From: JAAFJM01 sp964529175
GTDB taxonomy: Bacteria > Bacteroidota > Bacteroidia > UKL13-3
DNA: 64,000 bases
Assembly: GCA_964529175.1 (NCBI GenBank)
Contig: CAZGVO010000004.1
Span: 62,001 to 126,000 of the forward strand
Direction: 5' to 3'
The notes under the pieces are model-generated. The model had not been told where the DNA came from and made no database searches. It was given only the letters and a program-made list of their open reading frames with translations. A program made the position numbers and the translations under genes. Shown here one piece after another: positions 54,501-62,574 of this stretch (position 1 is the first letter of the stretch; each line of letters begins with the position of its first letter).

Positions 54501-54692
54501 TGTAATTTGCGATTCAATAATTTCGGCATTGGCACCTGTATAACTTGTTCTTACCGTTATAATTGGTGGGTCGATGGAAGGAAATTCCCTCACACCTAAA
54601 TATTTATATCCAATAGCACCAAATAATACAATGGCTATCGACATAACCGTTGCTAATACTGGCCTACTTATACTTACACTTGATAAACTCAT
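51597..54692 (-). CDS. RND multidrug efflux transporter, HAE1/AcrB-type
   Basis: Inner-membrane pump of 1031 residues using the proton gradient to export drugs or toxic compounds. Two repeats, each with six helices and a large periplasmic loop, are visible. The proton-relay Asp pair lies in GLVVDDGIVVTENIF, and the Lys partner in GIIVLIGLVTKNGILIVEF. The ends match the family: MSLSSVSISRPVLATVMSIAI at the N-terminus and RTAMGIVIIGGLLFSGFLTLYVIPVMY at the C-terminus. Substrate is not predictable. It is preceded by the adaptor gene with a 194-bp spacer. Confidence 0.95.
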   Translation of the reverse strand: MSLSSVSISRPVLATVMSIAIVLFGAIGYKYLGVREFPSIDPPIITVRTSYTGANAEIIESQITEPLEKSINGIAGIRSISSASNLGTSNITVEFNLDANLEEAANDVRDKVSQAVRQLPQDIDAPPVVSKADANSDAILGMTIQSDNKNQLQVSDYAENVLLEKLQTIPGVSTIQIWGQKRYAMRLWLNPAKLSALGVTALDVKQALDRENVELPGGKIEGNTTELTVKTVGKFTTEEQFNNLIIKADDTKTIKLIDVGYAIIGAENEETILKESGIPMIGLGIVPQPGANYIEIADEFYKRFEQIKKEVPKDFKLNVSIDNTKFIKTSITEVKETLLIAFILVVLIIFLFFRDWLIAFRPLIDIPVSLIGAFFIMYLAGFSINILTLLAIVLATGLVVDDGIVVTENIFKKIEEGLSPREAAIKGSNEIFFAVVSTSITLAVVFLPIIFLQGFVGRLFREFGVVVAGAVLISAFVSLSLTPMLNVFLTRKDHKKRSNFYIKTEPFFEGLNNAYKKSLDVFFERKWLALVIILVSFGLIFLIGNTIQSELAPLDDRSVMRISSTAPEGASYEFMDNYQDKITQLILDSVPEKKIIISVTAPGFVGSGAVNTGFNRIILNDPDERKRSQQQIADMLTRNLKNFPDAKSFVIQDQTINGSGGSRAGLPVQFILQNQDFSKIQQYLPKFIEAVSANKTFQGFDVNLKFNKPELVITIDRDKAKSLGVSVQSVAQTLQLAYSGLRYGYCTQQGKQYQVIGQMDRENRDEPLDLKSLYVKNDAGKMIQLDNVVQITEQSSPPQLYHYNRYKAATVSAGLAPGKTIGDGIKEMEKISKKVLDESFTTDLAGPSRDFSESSSNTTFAFLLALVLVYLVLAAQFESFIDPLIIMITVPMALAGALISLWYFNQTINIFSQIGIIVLIGLVTKNGILIVEFANHQKESGLKTIEAVKLAAVQRLRPIMMTSLATILGALPIALALGAGAKSRTAMGIVIIGGLLFSGFLTLYVIPVMYSYISRNKKSKTNVESTEEISA

Positions 54693-54886
54693 TTTTTTTA
54701 TTTATGATTTAGTGATTGTTTGATTTAGAGATTGTTAAATTGCTGTTTGCTTATTAATGAATTGCCATATGGCTTCAGCCTGTGGAATTAAAGATAAATT
54801 GTTGTTTAGTTAAATTTCCCACTTTTCAATTCCCATTTCTCAGTGCTCATTTCTCAACGCTCAACTCACAATTCATCATTCAACAT
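54693..54886. repeat. Spacer with stuttering low-complexity repeats in the RND operon
   Basis: A 194-bp gap between adaptor and pump genes, longer than usual for such operons. It holds stuttered words: tgattt/gattgt at 54701-54735, and cccatttctca/tgctcatttctcaacgctcaactcacaattcatcattcaacattt at about 54823-54886. No gene, RNA or palindrome with a T-tract is apparent. Confidence 0.6.
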
Positions 54887-55942
54887 TTAAAACTTCACCT
54901 TAACTCCTTGTTTCATTTGTATAATTCCACTTACAATTACCGAATCACCAGTTTTTAAACCACTTACAATTTCTACATTTAAATCGTTTCTTCCAGCTAC
55001 TTCAACTTTCTGTTCAACAGCTGAATCGCCTTTTACCACAAATACTTTTTGTCCTTTTAAAATTGGCACCACCGACTGTGTTGGAATTAAAAATACACCT
55101 TCTTTATCATTCAATGGCACATTTACTTTAGCAAATAATCCAGGTAAAAGAACACCATTGCTATTTTCGCAAATGGCTCTTAAAACCACATTTCTATTTA
55201 CCACATCTACCTTTGGTTCAATGGCATAAATTTTAGCTTTAAAAGTTTTTTGAATTCCTTCAACCGTAAAATTAATTTCGGTGCCATTGCTAATTTGGGC
55301 AACATATCTTTCGGGAACCGAAAATTCAATTTTTATCCTATCAATTTTTTGGATAGAGGCAATTTTAGAAGCCGAATTAACAAACGAACCTTCACTTACA
55401 TATTTTAAACCTATTTTACCACTAAATGGTGCTACAATTTCTGTGTGCTTAATACTTTCTTTAAGTATCTCAATATCTGCATTTATTGAATTTAAGTCTG
55501 TAAGCGATAAATCATAAGCTTCTTGGCTAATTCCTCCTTTATCTAGCAATTGTTTATTGCGTTTTTCAGTTTCTTGTTTCAGCTTTTTGTTAATCAACGC
55601 TTTGTTTAGCTGCGCTTGTAAATCGCCATCATAAATTTTGATAAGTTGTTTGCCTTTAGCCACCACAGCACCTTCAGTAAAACTAATTTTGGTAATTCTA
55701 CCTTGCGTTTCGGCATGTAACTCTACTTCTTCATCAGCCATAATATTACCAATGGCTTGCACCGAACTTGATACACTTTGTTTTTGAGCAACTACCACAC
55801 TCACTTTTACAGGAGCAGCAGCAGGCTTACCACCTTTTGCTCCTGAAGCTCCTGCTTCGGTTTTAGGAAAAATTTTAGGATAGGCCAATAAGGCTACTAT
55901 GGCTATAATTACTGAATAAGTTATAATTTGTTTTTTAGTCAT
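54887..55942 (-). CDS. RND efflux periplasmic adaptor (MFP)
   Basis: Membrane fusion protein that links the RND pump with the TolC channel. An N-terminal membrane anchor (about 6-22) is followed by a linker, the barrel-sandwich/lipoyl halves (about 65-95 and 165-195), an alpha-hairpin (about 100-150, QLNKALINKKLKQETEKRNKQLLDKGGISQEAYDLS), a beta-barrel (about 200-270), and the C-terminal membrane-proximal domain. The 351-residue length is normal. It lies 28 bases downstream of marR. Confidence 0.93.
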   Translation of the reverse strand: MTKKQIITYSVIIAIVALLAYPKIFPKTEAGASGAKGGKPAAAPVKVSVVVAQKQSVSSSVQAIGNIMADEEVELHAETQGRITKISFTEGAVVAKGKQLIKIYDGDLQAQLNKALINKKLKQETEKRNKQLLDKGGISQEAYDLSLTDLNSINADIEILKESIKHTEIVAPFSGKIGLKYVSEGSFVNSASKIASIQKIDRIKIEFSVPERYVAQISNGTEINFTVEGIQKTFKAKIYAIEPKVDVVNRNVVLRAICENSNGVLLPGLFAKVNVPLNDKEGVFLIPTQSVVPILKGQKVFVVKGDSAVEQKVEVAGRNDLNVEIVSGLKTGDSVIVSGIIQMKQGVKVKF

Positions 55943-55970
55943 GTTTATTGTTTAAAATTATAATAAGCTT

Positions 55971-56468
55971 CTATTTGCTTACATTATTTGATTTTACATA
56001 TTTTAATTCGTAGTACTCGGCTGGTAAACCCGAAATATTTTCAAGCATTCTATTGAGCATTTCAAAAAATAAAATTTGCTCTTGCTCAGTAAAGTTTTTA
56101 AAGGCCGAATTGTTTACCAAATTAAAGGCTTCGTTTATTTTAGGTAGATAAGTTTTGCCTTTTTCAGTACAAACTATCATGTGCTCCCTCCTATCAAGTG
56201 CATTTTTTTCGCGAATTACCAGTCCTTTTTCGGTTAAATAATCAATGATGCGAACAATACTTGCTTTATCTATATCAAAATATTTGGCTAAACATTGTTG
56301 GGTAATTTTTTCGTGATTACCAATAACCATTAATACATAAAAGTATTTATCAAAATCAAAATCAGTAAAATGCGCAGCAGCTGCACCATAATAATTTTTG
56401 GCCAAAAGGGTAAATTTATAGGCCAATGGAGTACCAAAATCCGATTTGCAGTTTGTTTTATCTTCCAT
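55971..56468 (-). CDS. MarR family transcriptional regulator
   Basis: A 165-residue winged-helix regulator (DNA-binding domain about 45-120; recognition region DIDKASIVRIIDYLTEKGLV, wing REHMIVCTEKG), probably a dimeric repressor of the efflux genes downstream. The open frame extends to a TTG at 56480; the ATG at 56468 (MEDKTNCKS) is better and leaves room for the promoter. A 25-bp palindrome just upstream overlaps the promoter and is the likely autoregulatory operator. The ligand is unknown. Confidence 0.9.
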   Translation of the reverse strand: MEDKTNCKSDFGTPLAYKFTLLAKNYYGAAAAHFTDFDFDKYFYVLMVIGNHEKITQQCLAKYFDIDKASIVRIIDYLTEKGLVIREKNALDRREHMIVCTEKGKTYLPKINEAFNLVNNSAFKNFTEQEQILFFEMLNRMLENISGLPAEYYELKYVKSNNVSK

Positions 56469-56477
56469 TTGTGGTGG

Positions 56478-56521
56478 CAAATATAGTTGAATTAATCAAT
56501 AGTTGACAAAATCAACTATTG
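56478..56521 (-). promoter_or_regulatory. marR promoter with overlapping palindromic operator
   Basis: Minus strand TTTG (56510-56507), 21 bases, TATATTTG (56485-56478). Overlapping it is an inverted repeat, caatagttga (56497-56506), 5-base spacer, tcaactattg (56512-56521), a perfect 25-bp palindrome covering the -33 box and half of the spacer. This is the typical layout of a MarR repressor site. Confidence 0.78.
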
Positions 56522-56543
56522 TTAACCTAATTTTTACAAATCA

Positions 56544-56581
56544 TAAAAAAAGCCTTCCATTTTTCAATGGAAGGCTTTTTC
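56544..56581 (-). terminator. Rho-independent terminator of the DUF4920 gene
   Basis: Eleven-base stem (agccttccatt at 56551-56561, complement at 56566-56576) with a T-run on each strand. It separates the DUF4920 lipoprotein gene from the marR operon. Confidence 0.85.
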
Positions 56582-56601
56582 ATTTTTTGGCTTTTACTAA
56601 A

Positions 56602-57000
56602 CTATTTTATATTAATTGCAGTAGCTAAAACTTTTATTTCTGTTTTGCCATTGTTGGTTTCCTTAACAGCTTTGCCAGTTACAGTAGCTATTTTACCTTC
56701 AATGTTTTTAGGTAATACAAACGCTTTTTTTTCTATTTCAATAAATAAAGCTTCACCACCTTTGTTTTCTAAAGTTAACCAGCAGCCTTCGCCTTTGCAT
56801 ACTTTTTCAATAGTTCCAGTTACATTTACGTTAGCTTCTGTTTGAGTTTGTAATATATTAACTACATCACTTACTGTTTTTAACGAATCGGTTTTTACCT
56901 CAGCACCAAAATTACCCGAAGTAGGTAATTTTGACCTTGAATCGTTGACACAAGCCACTAAGCTTAATACCATTGACAAAACTAAAATACTATTTTTCAT
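56602..57000 (-). CDS. DUF4920-type lipoprotein
   Basis: A 132-residue envelope lipoprotein: lipobox LVAC (Cys17) and a beta-rich domain with the pattern I associate with DUF4920 (GTIEKVCKGEGCWLTL, then FVLPKNIEGKIATVTGKAV), where the two Cys residues near CKGEGC may bind a metal or form a disulfide. Function is unknown. The start is ATG at 57000; a TTG at 57009 adds three codons. It lies 20 bases after the S46 peptidase stop, probably cotranscribed. Confidence 0.78.
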   Translation of the reverse strand: MKNSILVLSMVLSLVACVNDSRSKLPTSGNFGAEVKTDSLKTVSDVVNILQTQTEANVNVTGTIEKVCKGEGCWLTLENKGGEALFIEIEKKAFVLPKNIEGKIATVTGKAVKETNNGKTEIKVLATAINIK

Positions 57001-57020
57001 GCTTTGCAATTATATGATAA

Positions 57021-59162
57021 TTAGTTATTTATAATATCCATTTCATCAACAATGTGTTTTGCACCTGCGTATTTTTCAATTACCCAAAGTACATAACGAA
57101 TGTCCACATTGATGGTTCTTTGTAATTTTTTATCAAAAATAACATCACCAGCCATAGCTTCAATGTTACCATCAAAAGCTAAACCAATTAACTGACCTTT
57201 ACCGTTTAATACAGGCGAACCTGAATTACCACCAGTAATATCGTTATCAGTTAAAAAGCAAACAGGCATATAACCTTTTGCATCAGCGTATTTACCAAAA
57301 TCTTTTTGTTTGTAAAGTTCTAATAAACGTGCTGGTAAATCAAACTCAGCATCGCCAGCTTTATATTTTTTTACCATACTTTCCATGGTGGTGTAGTAAT
57401 TTACTTTAGCATCATTTCTTTTATCTGCTGGTAAAGCACGCACTTTTCCGTAAGTTAAACGTAAAGTTGAGTTTGCATCTGGATATTGAATGGTTGCCAA
57501 TTTTGATTCTCTTAAACCTTCAACCAACAAACGATATGAAGCTAAGAAGTCGTTTTGAGCTTTAGTAACTTCATCCGATTTAAAACCTAAATGTGTAATT
57601 AAATCGCTTGATAATGCATAGATTGGGTCGTTGGTTACTTGACCTTTTGAAGGTGCATCTAAAAATGCCATCAATTTTTCCTCTGAAGTAAAAATACTCA
57701 TGGTGAACATTGCGTTTACATAAGCATCAAAATTTTTACCCATAGCAATTACTGACGGAGCTAATGGATAACCAACTGATTTAGCGCTATATAATGCTAG
57801 CTGCGCTTTTAAAATATCTTTTTCAGCAGGTAAGTGCATTTCTTCGAAAAATGATTTTACCTCAGCTGTCATCTCTGGTTTCATTTTTTCTCTGCCAGCT
57901 GCATCAGCTGCTGCATAATTAGCTAATTGTTTACCAAAACCTCTTGAAATAAAACCAAATGATGATGTTCTTAACAATTGTTGTAAGTAATTATCGTGAC
58001 GTGCTTTTTCGTTGGTAAGCTTGTAGTAAGCGTTAATTTTTTCAACTACAGTTCCGTATTTAGCTTTATTAGCAGGTTTATTAGCCCAAGCATTAAATTT
58101 AGCTTCTTGCTCCGCTTTTGATTTTGCAGTTCCAAATTTGGTTAAAGCATCAATCATACCTTGACGGTTTTTCCAATAATTAGCTACACCAGCGTATTTT
58201 GAGGCATAAATTAAATTCAATTTATCGCTTTGAACCATGTATTTTTTCATGTTGTCCATACCAGTTTTTGAACCTTCAACCCAAGCTGGATAAGCAAATT
58301 TTACATTTTGTTCAATCCCGCCAGCAGGCATCCAACGATTGGTTCTTCCAGGATAACCTAAAATCATAGCAAAATCGTTTTCTTTCACACCACCTGTATT
58401 TACTGTTAAATATTTTTTAGGTTTTAATGGCACATTGTTTACCGAATATTCAGCAGGATTTCCGTTTGCATCAGCATAAATTCTAAACATAGAAAAATCG
58501 CCAGTTTGACGAGGCCATTCCCAATTATCAGTGTCGCCACCAAATTTACCAATGCTTTCAGGTGGAGTTCCTACAAAGCGCACATCTTTATAATCTTGGT
58601 AAACAAAATAGTAGAACTCATTGCCTTGAAAAAACGAACGTACTGATACTGTGTATTTTCCTCCTTCGTTGTTTTCTTTTTCAATCAAAGCTATTTCGTC
58701 AGCAATGGCTTTATCTCTATCAGCCTCAGTCATTTGAGGATTTACTTTTGATAAAATACGTTGGCTAACATCGTCCATTCTAACAAAGAATCTAACAAAT
58801 AAGCTTTTAGGCTTCAATTCTTTATCTTTTGAAGCAGCCCAGTAACCGTTTTTTAAATAATTAGCTTCTGGAGTTGATAACTCAGCTATTGCATCGTATC
58901 CGCAGTGGTGGTTAGTTAAAACCAATGCATCTTTCGAAATTAACTCGGCAGTACAACCGCCATTAAATTGCACAATGGCATCTTTTAAAGAGCTGTTGTT
59001 AATGGCATAAATTTCTTCTGCTGTTAACTGTAAGCCCATTTTTTGCATATCGCGGTGGTTTAAACGCTTGATAGACATTAAAAACCACATGCCCTCATCG
59101 GCCTTTGATACCTCTACACCTAGTATCAATAAAAGTAGTAAACTTGTAACTATTCTTTTCAT
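57021..59162 (-). CDS. S46 family dipeptidyl peptidase, DPP7-like
   Basis: Exported serine peptidase of 713 residues releasing dipeptides from protein fragments in the periplasm. Signal peptide to about SKAD (residue 22). The catalytic His sits in TNHHCGYD (85-86), the Asp region in GDTDNWEWPRQTGDF, and the nucleophile is Ser647 in GGNSGSPV. The residue 18 after it is Gly665, the position that is Gly in DPP7 (hydrophobic P1 preference) and Arg in DPP11 (acidic P1). Length is normal. Upstream is a spacer with stuttering repeats. Confidence 0.92.
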   Translation of the reverse strand: MKRIVTSLLLLLILGVEVSKADEGMWFLMSIKRLNHRDMQKMGLQLTAEEIYAINNSSLKDAIVQFNGGCTAELISKDALVLTNHHCGYDAIAELSTPEANYLKNGYWAASKDKELKPKSLFVRFFVRMDDVSQRILSKVNPQMTEADRDKAIADEIALIEKENNEGGKYTVSVRSFFQGNEFYYFVYQDYKDVRFVGTPPESIGKFGGDTDNWEWPRQTGDFSMFRIYADANGNPAEYSVNNVPLKPKKYLTVNTGGVKENDFAMILGYPGRTNRWMPAGGIEQNVKFAYPAWVEGSKTGMDNMKKYMVQSDKLNLIYASKYAGVANYWKNRQGMIDALTKFGTAKSKAEQEAKFNAWANKPANKAKYGTVVEKINAYYKLTNEKARHDNYLQQLLRTSSFGFISRGFGKQLANYAAADAAGREKMKPEMTAEVKSFFEEMHLPAEKDILKAQLALYSAKSVGYPLAPSVIAMGKNFDAYVNAMFTMSIFTSEEKLMAFLDAPSKGQVTNDPIYALSSDLITHLGFKSDEVTKAQNDFLASYRLLVEGLRESKLATIQYPDANSTLRLTYGKVRALPADKRNDAKVNYYTTMESMVKKYKAGDAEFDLPARLLELYKQKDFGKYADAKGYMPVCFLTDNDITGGNSGSPVLNGKGQLIGLAFDGNIEAMAGDVIFDKKLQRTINVDIRYVLWVIEKYAGAKHIVDEMDIINN

Positions 59163-59204
59163 TTTCTAAAAATTTGAGGCGGCAATTTAGAAATTATTTG
59201 CTGA

Positions 59205-59381
59205 TTTTTGACTTTTGATTTATGATTAATGATTGAGAAAAAGTTTGAATGGCTGAGTCAATAAATAGGTGGTTAATAAATGTTTTTCTTTACATCAATC
59301 TCACATTTTTTATTTCAAATTTCCTAAATCTTATCTCACAAGTCCCATTTCCCAACTCTCACATCTCATCTCTCAAAAACC
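59205..59381. repeat. Stuttering intergenic repeats upstream of the S46 peptidase
   Basis: The 219-bp gap between the acidic-protein gene and the S46 peptidase gene contains two stuttered blocks: tgatttttgacttttgatttatgattaatgatt at about 59202-59234, and a pyrimidine-rich run of ctcac/tctcatc/tctcaa words at about 59299-59381. They resemble those at 54693 and 23501. Confidence 0.6.
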
Positions 59382-59741
59382 TCAATCATCATGATTATCT
59401 CCCCCTAAGCTGTAATAATTATTCTCTTCATCTTCGTTGCCTATATCTTCTTGTTCATCATCTAATTCACTGCCAGGCACGTCTAAATCATCTCCAGCCA
59501 TGTCTTCATCAAAGTCCTTTTCATTCCATTTACCTGCATCTTCCACCATGCGTTTACTTTTGGTAATGTCTTCTGGGTCAATATTGGTTTCCTCTACCAA
59601 ATTATTGTAAATATCATCACTTGGGGGATATAATAATACGTCAACTATCTTATTGTCATTTTCATCAAATGCTGTAAGTTGAAAATCTTTGGTATCTTTT
59701 ATAGGCTTATTTTCTGTGTGTTTTTTATTATCTCGTCTCAT
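59382..59741 (-). CDS. Acidic unknown at the end of the mla operon
   Basis: A 119-residue soluble protein with a basic N-terminus and very acidic C-terminal half (EKDFDEDMAGDDLDVPGSELDDEQEDIGNEDEENNYYSLGGD). I recall near-identical proteins across Bacteroidota but no function or fold. It has no signal or membrane segment; it may be disordered. It starts two bases after mlaD, at the end of the operon. Confidence 0.75.
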   Translation of the reverse strand: MRRDNKKHTENKPIKDTKDFQLTAFDENDNKIVDVLLYPPSDDIYNNLVEETNIDPEDITKSKRMVEDAGKWNEKDFDEDMAGDDLDVPGSELDDEQEDIGNEDEENNYYSLGGDNHDD

Positions 59742-59743
59742 GG

Positions 59744-60424
59744 CTATTTTTTGTCTTTTTTATCTTTCTTTTTAAAAAATCCTCTTAATAAAAAACTACT
59801 TTTAGCGGCATCCATGTTTTGTTTAAAGCCTTTAGTACCTTGTTTTACGTTTATTATGGTTTTATCCAAGTTATCAGCAAAAACAGTATCCATAAATAAT
59901 TTACCTATGGTACCTTTACCTGAACGAATATTACCCATGATGGCAGCTAAATCATCTGTAATTAAAGCTGCATTATCAGTAGTGTTCTTTAGTTTTAGCA
60001 ACATATCATCTAAACTAATTGGAATGGTGGTGCCAATCATATCACCATTATCAACCATAGCGAATGCGGCTGTTCCTGGCGAAACATTCATTATTTTATT
60101 GCCCATTAATCCATCAGAACCAATAATTGCTTTGGCATCTTTCTTTATAAATTTTTGTGTTTTAACATCAAGAATCATATCAACCTTAACGGTAGAATCT
60201 GTTATGATTTCAATGGCTTCAATAGTACCCACATTGATACCAGCAAAACGTACATTATTGCCAACTTGCAGTCCATTTACATCTTTAAACATGGCACTTA
60301 TTCTAAAGGTGGTACTAAACAGTTTTTTAGTTTCACCTATATAGTATATACCTGCTAAAAATAAGGCTACCCCTATGGCTACAAATATTCCTAGTTTTAT
60401 TTTATTGATTGATTGCTTTTGCAT
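59744..60424 (-). CDS. mlaD: MlaD-family MCE-domain protein
   Basis: Substrate-binding ring protein of an Mla-type ABC lipid transporter, anchored in the inner membrane and facing the periplasm. One transmembrane helix (about 9-30) precedes a single MCE domain (about 40-115, GLQVGNNVRFAGINVGTIEAIEI), followed by a helical tail with basic end. The 226-residue length is moderate for MlaD of this phylum. It follows mlaF with a 58-base gap. Confidence 0.88.
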   Translation of the reverse strand: MQKQSINKIKLGIFVAIGVALFLAGIYYIGETKKLFSTTFRISAMFKDVNGLQVGNNVRFAGINVGTIEAIEIITDSTVKVDMILDVKTQKFIKKDAKAIIGSDGLMGNKIMNVSPGTAAFAMVDNGDMIGTTIPISLDDMLLKLKNTTDNAALITDDLAAIMGNIRSGKGTIGKLFMDTVFADNLDKTIINVKQGTKGFKQNMDAAKSSFLLRGFFKKKDKKDKK

Positions 60425-60482
60425 AATTATTTGATTTACTGTTACTTATGATTAAATATATAATAGACTGTTTATCAATATA

Positions 60483-61223
60483 TTACATAAAGAAGGATTT
60501 TACCCAAGCATCTTCCGATTTTTCGAGTTCTTGATAAGTGCCTTCGGTTAATATTTTTCCATCTTTAAAAATAACAATACGGTTGGCTGTTATTTTAGCA
60601 CAAGCCATATCGTGGGTTATGATGATAGATGAAGTATTGTATTGTTTTTGAACGGTTAAAATAAGTTCACTTATTTCTTTTGAAGTAATAGGGTCTAAAC
60701 CTGTGGTTGGTTCATCGTAAAGCATTATTTCGGGCTTTAAAATTAAGGTTCGGGCTAAGCCTAAACGTTTGCGCATACCTCCCGAAAGTTCTGATGTCGT
60801 TTTATCAATTACATCTAAAAGGCCAACATTGGTAAGCGCTTCCTCTATCCTACTTTGTTTATCGGCACTGGTTAAATCTTTTAAATCTCGTAAGGGAAAA
60901 GCCAAATTTTCTTTAACCGACATGGAATCGTAAAGAGCACCACTTTGAAATAAAAAACCAATTTTTTTGCGCAATGCATTCAATGCATCATTATCCAAAC
61001 CATTGATATCATTTTCAAACACTTTTAAAATGCCTTCATCAGCATTTATAAGGCCCACAATGCATTTAATTAAAACAGATTTGCCACTTCCTGATTTGCC
61101 TAAAACCACTACATTTTCGCCTTTTTGAATATTTAAATTAATATCGACCAACACTTGGTTTAAGCCAAATGATTTTTTTAAATGTTCAATTTGAATGACA
61201 GATTCGTCTTTAGGTTTTTCCAT
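60483..61223 (-). CDS. mlaF: Mla-type ABC transporter ATP-binding protein
   Basis: Cytosolic ATPase (246 residues) driving phospholipid transport between membranes. Walker A GKSGSGKS at about 38-45, the Q-loop, the signature LSGGMRKRLG, Walker B IMLYDEPTTGLDP and the H-loop THDMA are all present. It overlaps the mlaE stop by one base, so the permease and ATPase are translationally coupled. Confidence 0.93.
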   Translation of the reverse strand: MEKPKDESVIQIEHLKKSFGLNQVLVDINLNIQKGENVVVLGKSGSGKSVLIKCIVGLINADEGILKVFENDINGLDNDALNALRKKIGFLFQSGALYDSMSVKENLAFPLRDLKDLTSADKQSRIEEALTNVGLLDVIDKTTSELSGGMRKRLGLARTLILKPEIMLYDEPTTGLDPITSKEISELILTVQKQYNTSSIIITHDMACAKITANRIVIFKDGKILTEGTYQELEKSEDAWVKSFFM

Positions 61224-62068
61224 TAGTTAATAAATAAACTGGTTATTTGAACGGCTATTATATCAATAACAAAAACCATAAGTGAAGTTACAACCACCGA
61301 TGAATTTGCTGCTTGCCCAACGCCTTCGGTGCCTTTATTGGAGTTATAACCTTTATAACAAGCTATTAACCCTATAGATAAACCAAAGAAAACAGTTTTG
61401 ATCAGTGAAGGAAATACATCGGTAAAACTTAATTGCGCAAAAGCTTGAGAAAAGTATAAGTAAAAACTTACATCGCCTTTTATATTAACGCCTGCAAATG
61501 AACCAAGCATAGAAATAACATCGTTAAAAATAGTAAGAATAGGCAACATGAATGTAGTAGCTAAAACCCTAGTAACTATAATGTATTTAAATGGATTGGT
61601 GCCTGATACTTCCATGGCATCAATTTGTTCGGTAACACGCATAGAAGCTAACTCAGCACCAATACCTGAACCCACTTTTCCAGCACAAATTAAAGCCGTT
61701 ATTACCGGACCAATTTCACGAACAATAGAAACTGAAATCATGGCTGGTAACCACGATTCAGCACCAAACTCAGCAAGAGTTGGCCTAGATTGTATGGTTA
61801 ACACCAATCCCATTATAAAGCCTGTAATGCCAACTAATGTCAACGATTTATAGCCAATTAAATACGATTGTTTAAGTGTTTCATTCACCTCAAAAGGCGG
61901 TTGAAACATTTCCTTAAAAAAGCGCATTACAAAAAGCCAAAAAGTAGCTATATCAACCAATAAATTTTGGATATAGTTACTTTTTTCAATAGGCTTTGGC
62001 CTACTTTTACCGGGCGCTTCAGGCGCACTATCTATTTTTGAAGTTAATTCAGCCAAAGGATTATTCAT
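61223..62068 (-). CDS. mlaE: Mla-type ABC transporter permease
   Basis: Inner-membrane permease of 281 residues, with about five hydrophobic segments. The MlaE signature is clear: ALICAGKVGSGIGAELASMRVTEQIDAMEVSG, then NPFKYIIVTRVLATTFMLPILT. The N-terminal 40 residues are charged and cytosolic. It begins 9 bases after dps and is the first transporter gene of the operon. No MlaB-type STAS or MlaC gene is seen. Confidence 0.92.
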   Translation of the reverse strand: MNNPLAELTSKIDSAPEAPGKSRPKPIEKSNYIQNLLVDIATFWLFVMRFFKEMFQPPFEVNETLKQSYLIGYKSLTLVGITGFIMGLVLTIQSRPTLAEFGAESWLPAMISVSIVREIGPVITALICAGKVGSGIGAELASMRVTEQIDAMEVSGTNPFKYIIVTRVLATTFMLPILTIFNDVISMLGSFAGVNIKGDVSFYLYFSQAFAQLSFTDVFPSLIKTVFFGLSIGLIACYKGYNSNKGTEGVGQAANSSVVVTSLMVFVIDIIAVQITSLFIN

Positions 62069-62077
62069 GGCTAATAA

Positions 62078-62551
62078 TTAGTTTAAATACCTGCGTAAAA
62101 CCCAAGCTGTGCTTTCATGTTGTTCCATAACAGTAGTTAAAAAATCAACGGTTCCTGCATCTTTATTTTTTTCGTTACAGGTTTCAATATCTTTTCTAAT
62201 TTCAACTATCAATGTTTCATAATCGCTAAGCAACTCTTTCATCATATCTTTTTGATTAGGATATTTATTGGGCGATTCTTTAAGTCTTGTTAAATTAGCA
62301 AATTCGTGCATAGTACCAATGGTTTTTCCACCTAATTTACTAATACGTTCAGCTACTAAATCAATGGTTTCTTCCAACTCTGTATATTGATTTTGGAAAA
62401 GTTTGTGTAGTTCCATAAAACTTTCGCCCGATACATTCCAATGGAACTTGCGTGTTTTTACATAAAGAACCATTTCATCAGCTAATATAGTTGAAAGCAT
62501 TTCAATGCTTACTGATAAGTGTTTTTCTGAAATTCCTATTTGTGGTTTCAT
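62078..62551 (-). CDS. dps: Dps-family ferritin-like protein
   Basis: A 157-residue four-helix protein that oxidises and stores iron and protects DNA. The ferroxidase site residues are present: KFHWNVSGESFMELHKLF (two His) and the acidic pair in TELEETIDLVAERI. Length fits Dps. It lies 23 bases after the nitroreductase stop and 9 before mlaE, so it appears to belong to the same transcript, which is an unusual association with lipid transport. Confidence 0.93.
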   Translation of the reverse strand: MKPQIGISEKHLSVSIEMLSTILADEMVLYVKTRKFHWNVSGESFMELHKLFQNQYTELEETIDLVAERISKLGGKTIGTMHEFANLTRLKESPNKYPNQKDMMKELLSDYETLIVEIRKDIETCNEKNKDAGTVDFLTTVMEQHESTAWVLRRYLN

Positions 62552-62574
62552 AATTTGTTTATATTCTTAATTGA

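Noticed and set aside
59679..60344. 221-codon open frame on the plus strand opposite mlaD
   Set aside because: It lies wholly antisense to mlaD and the end of the acidic gene, has no family resemblance and mirrors their codon bias.
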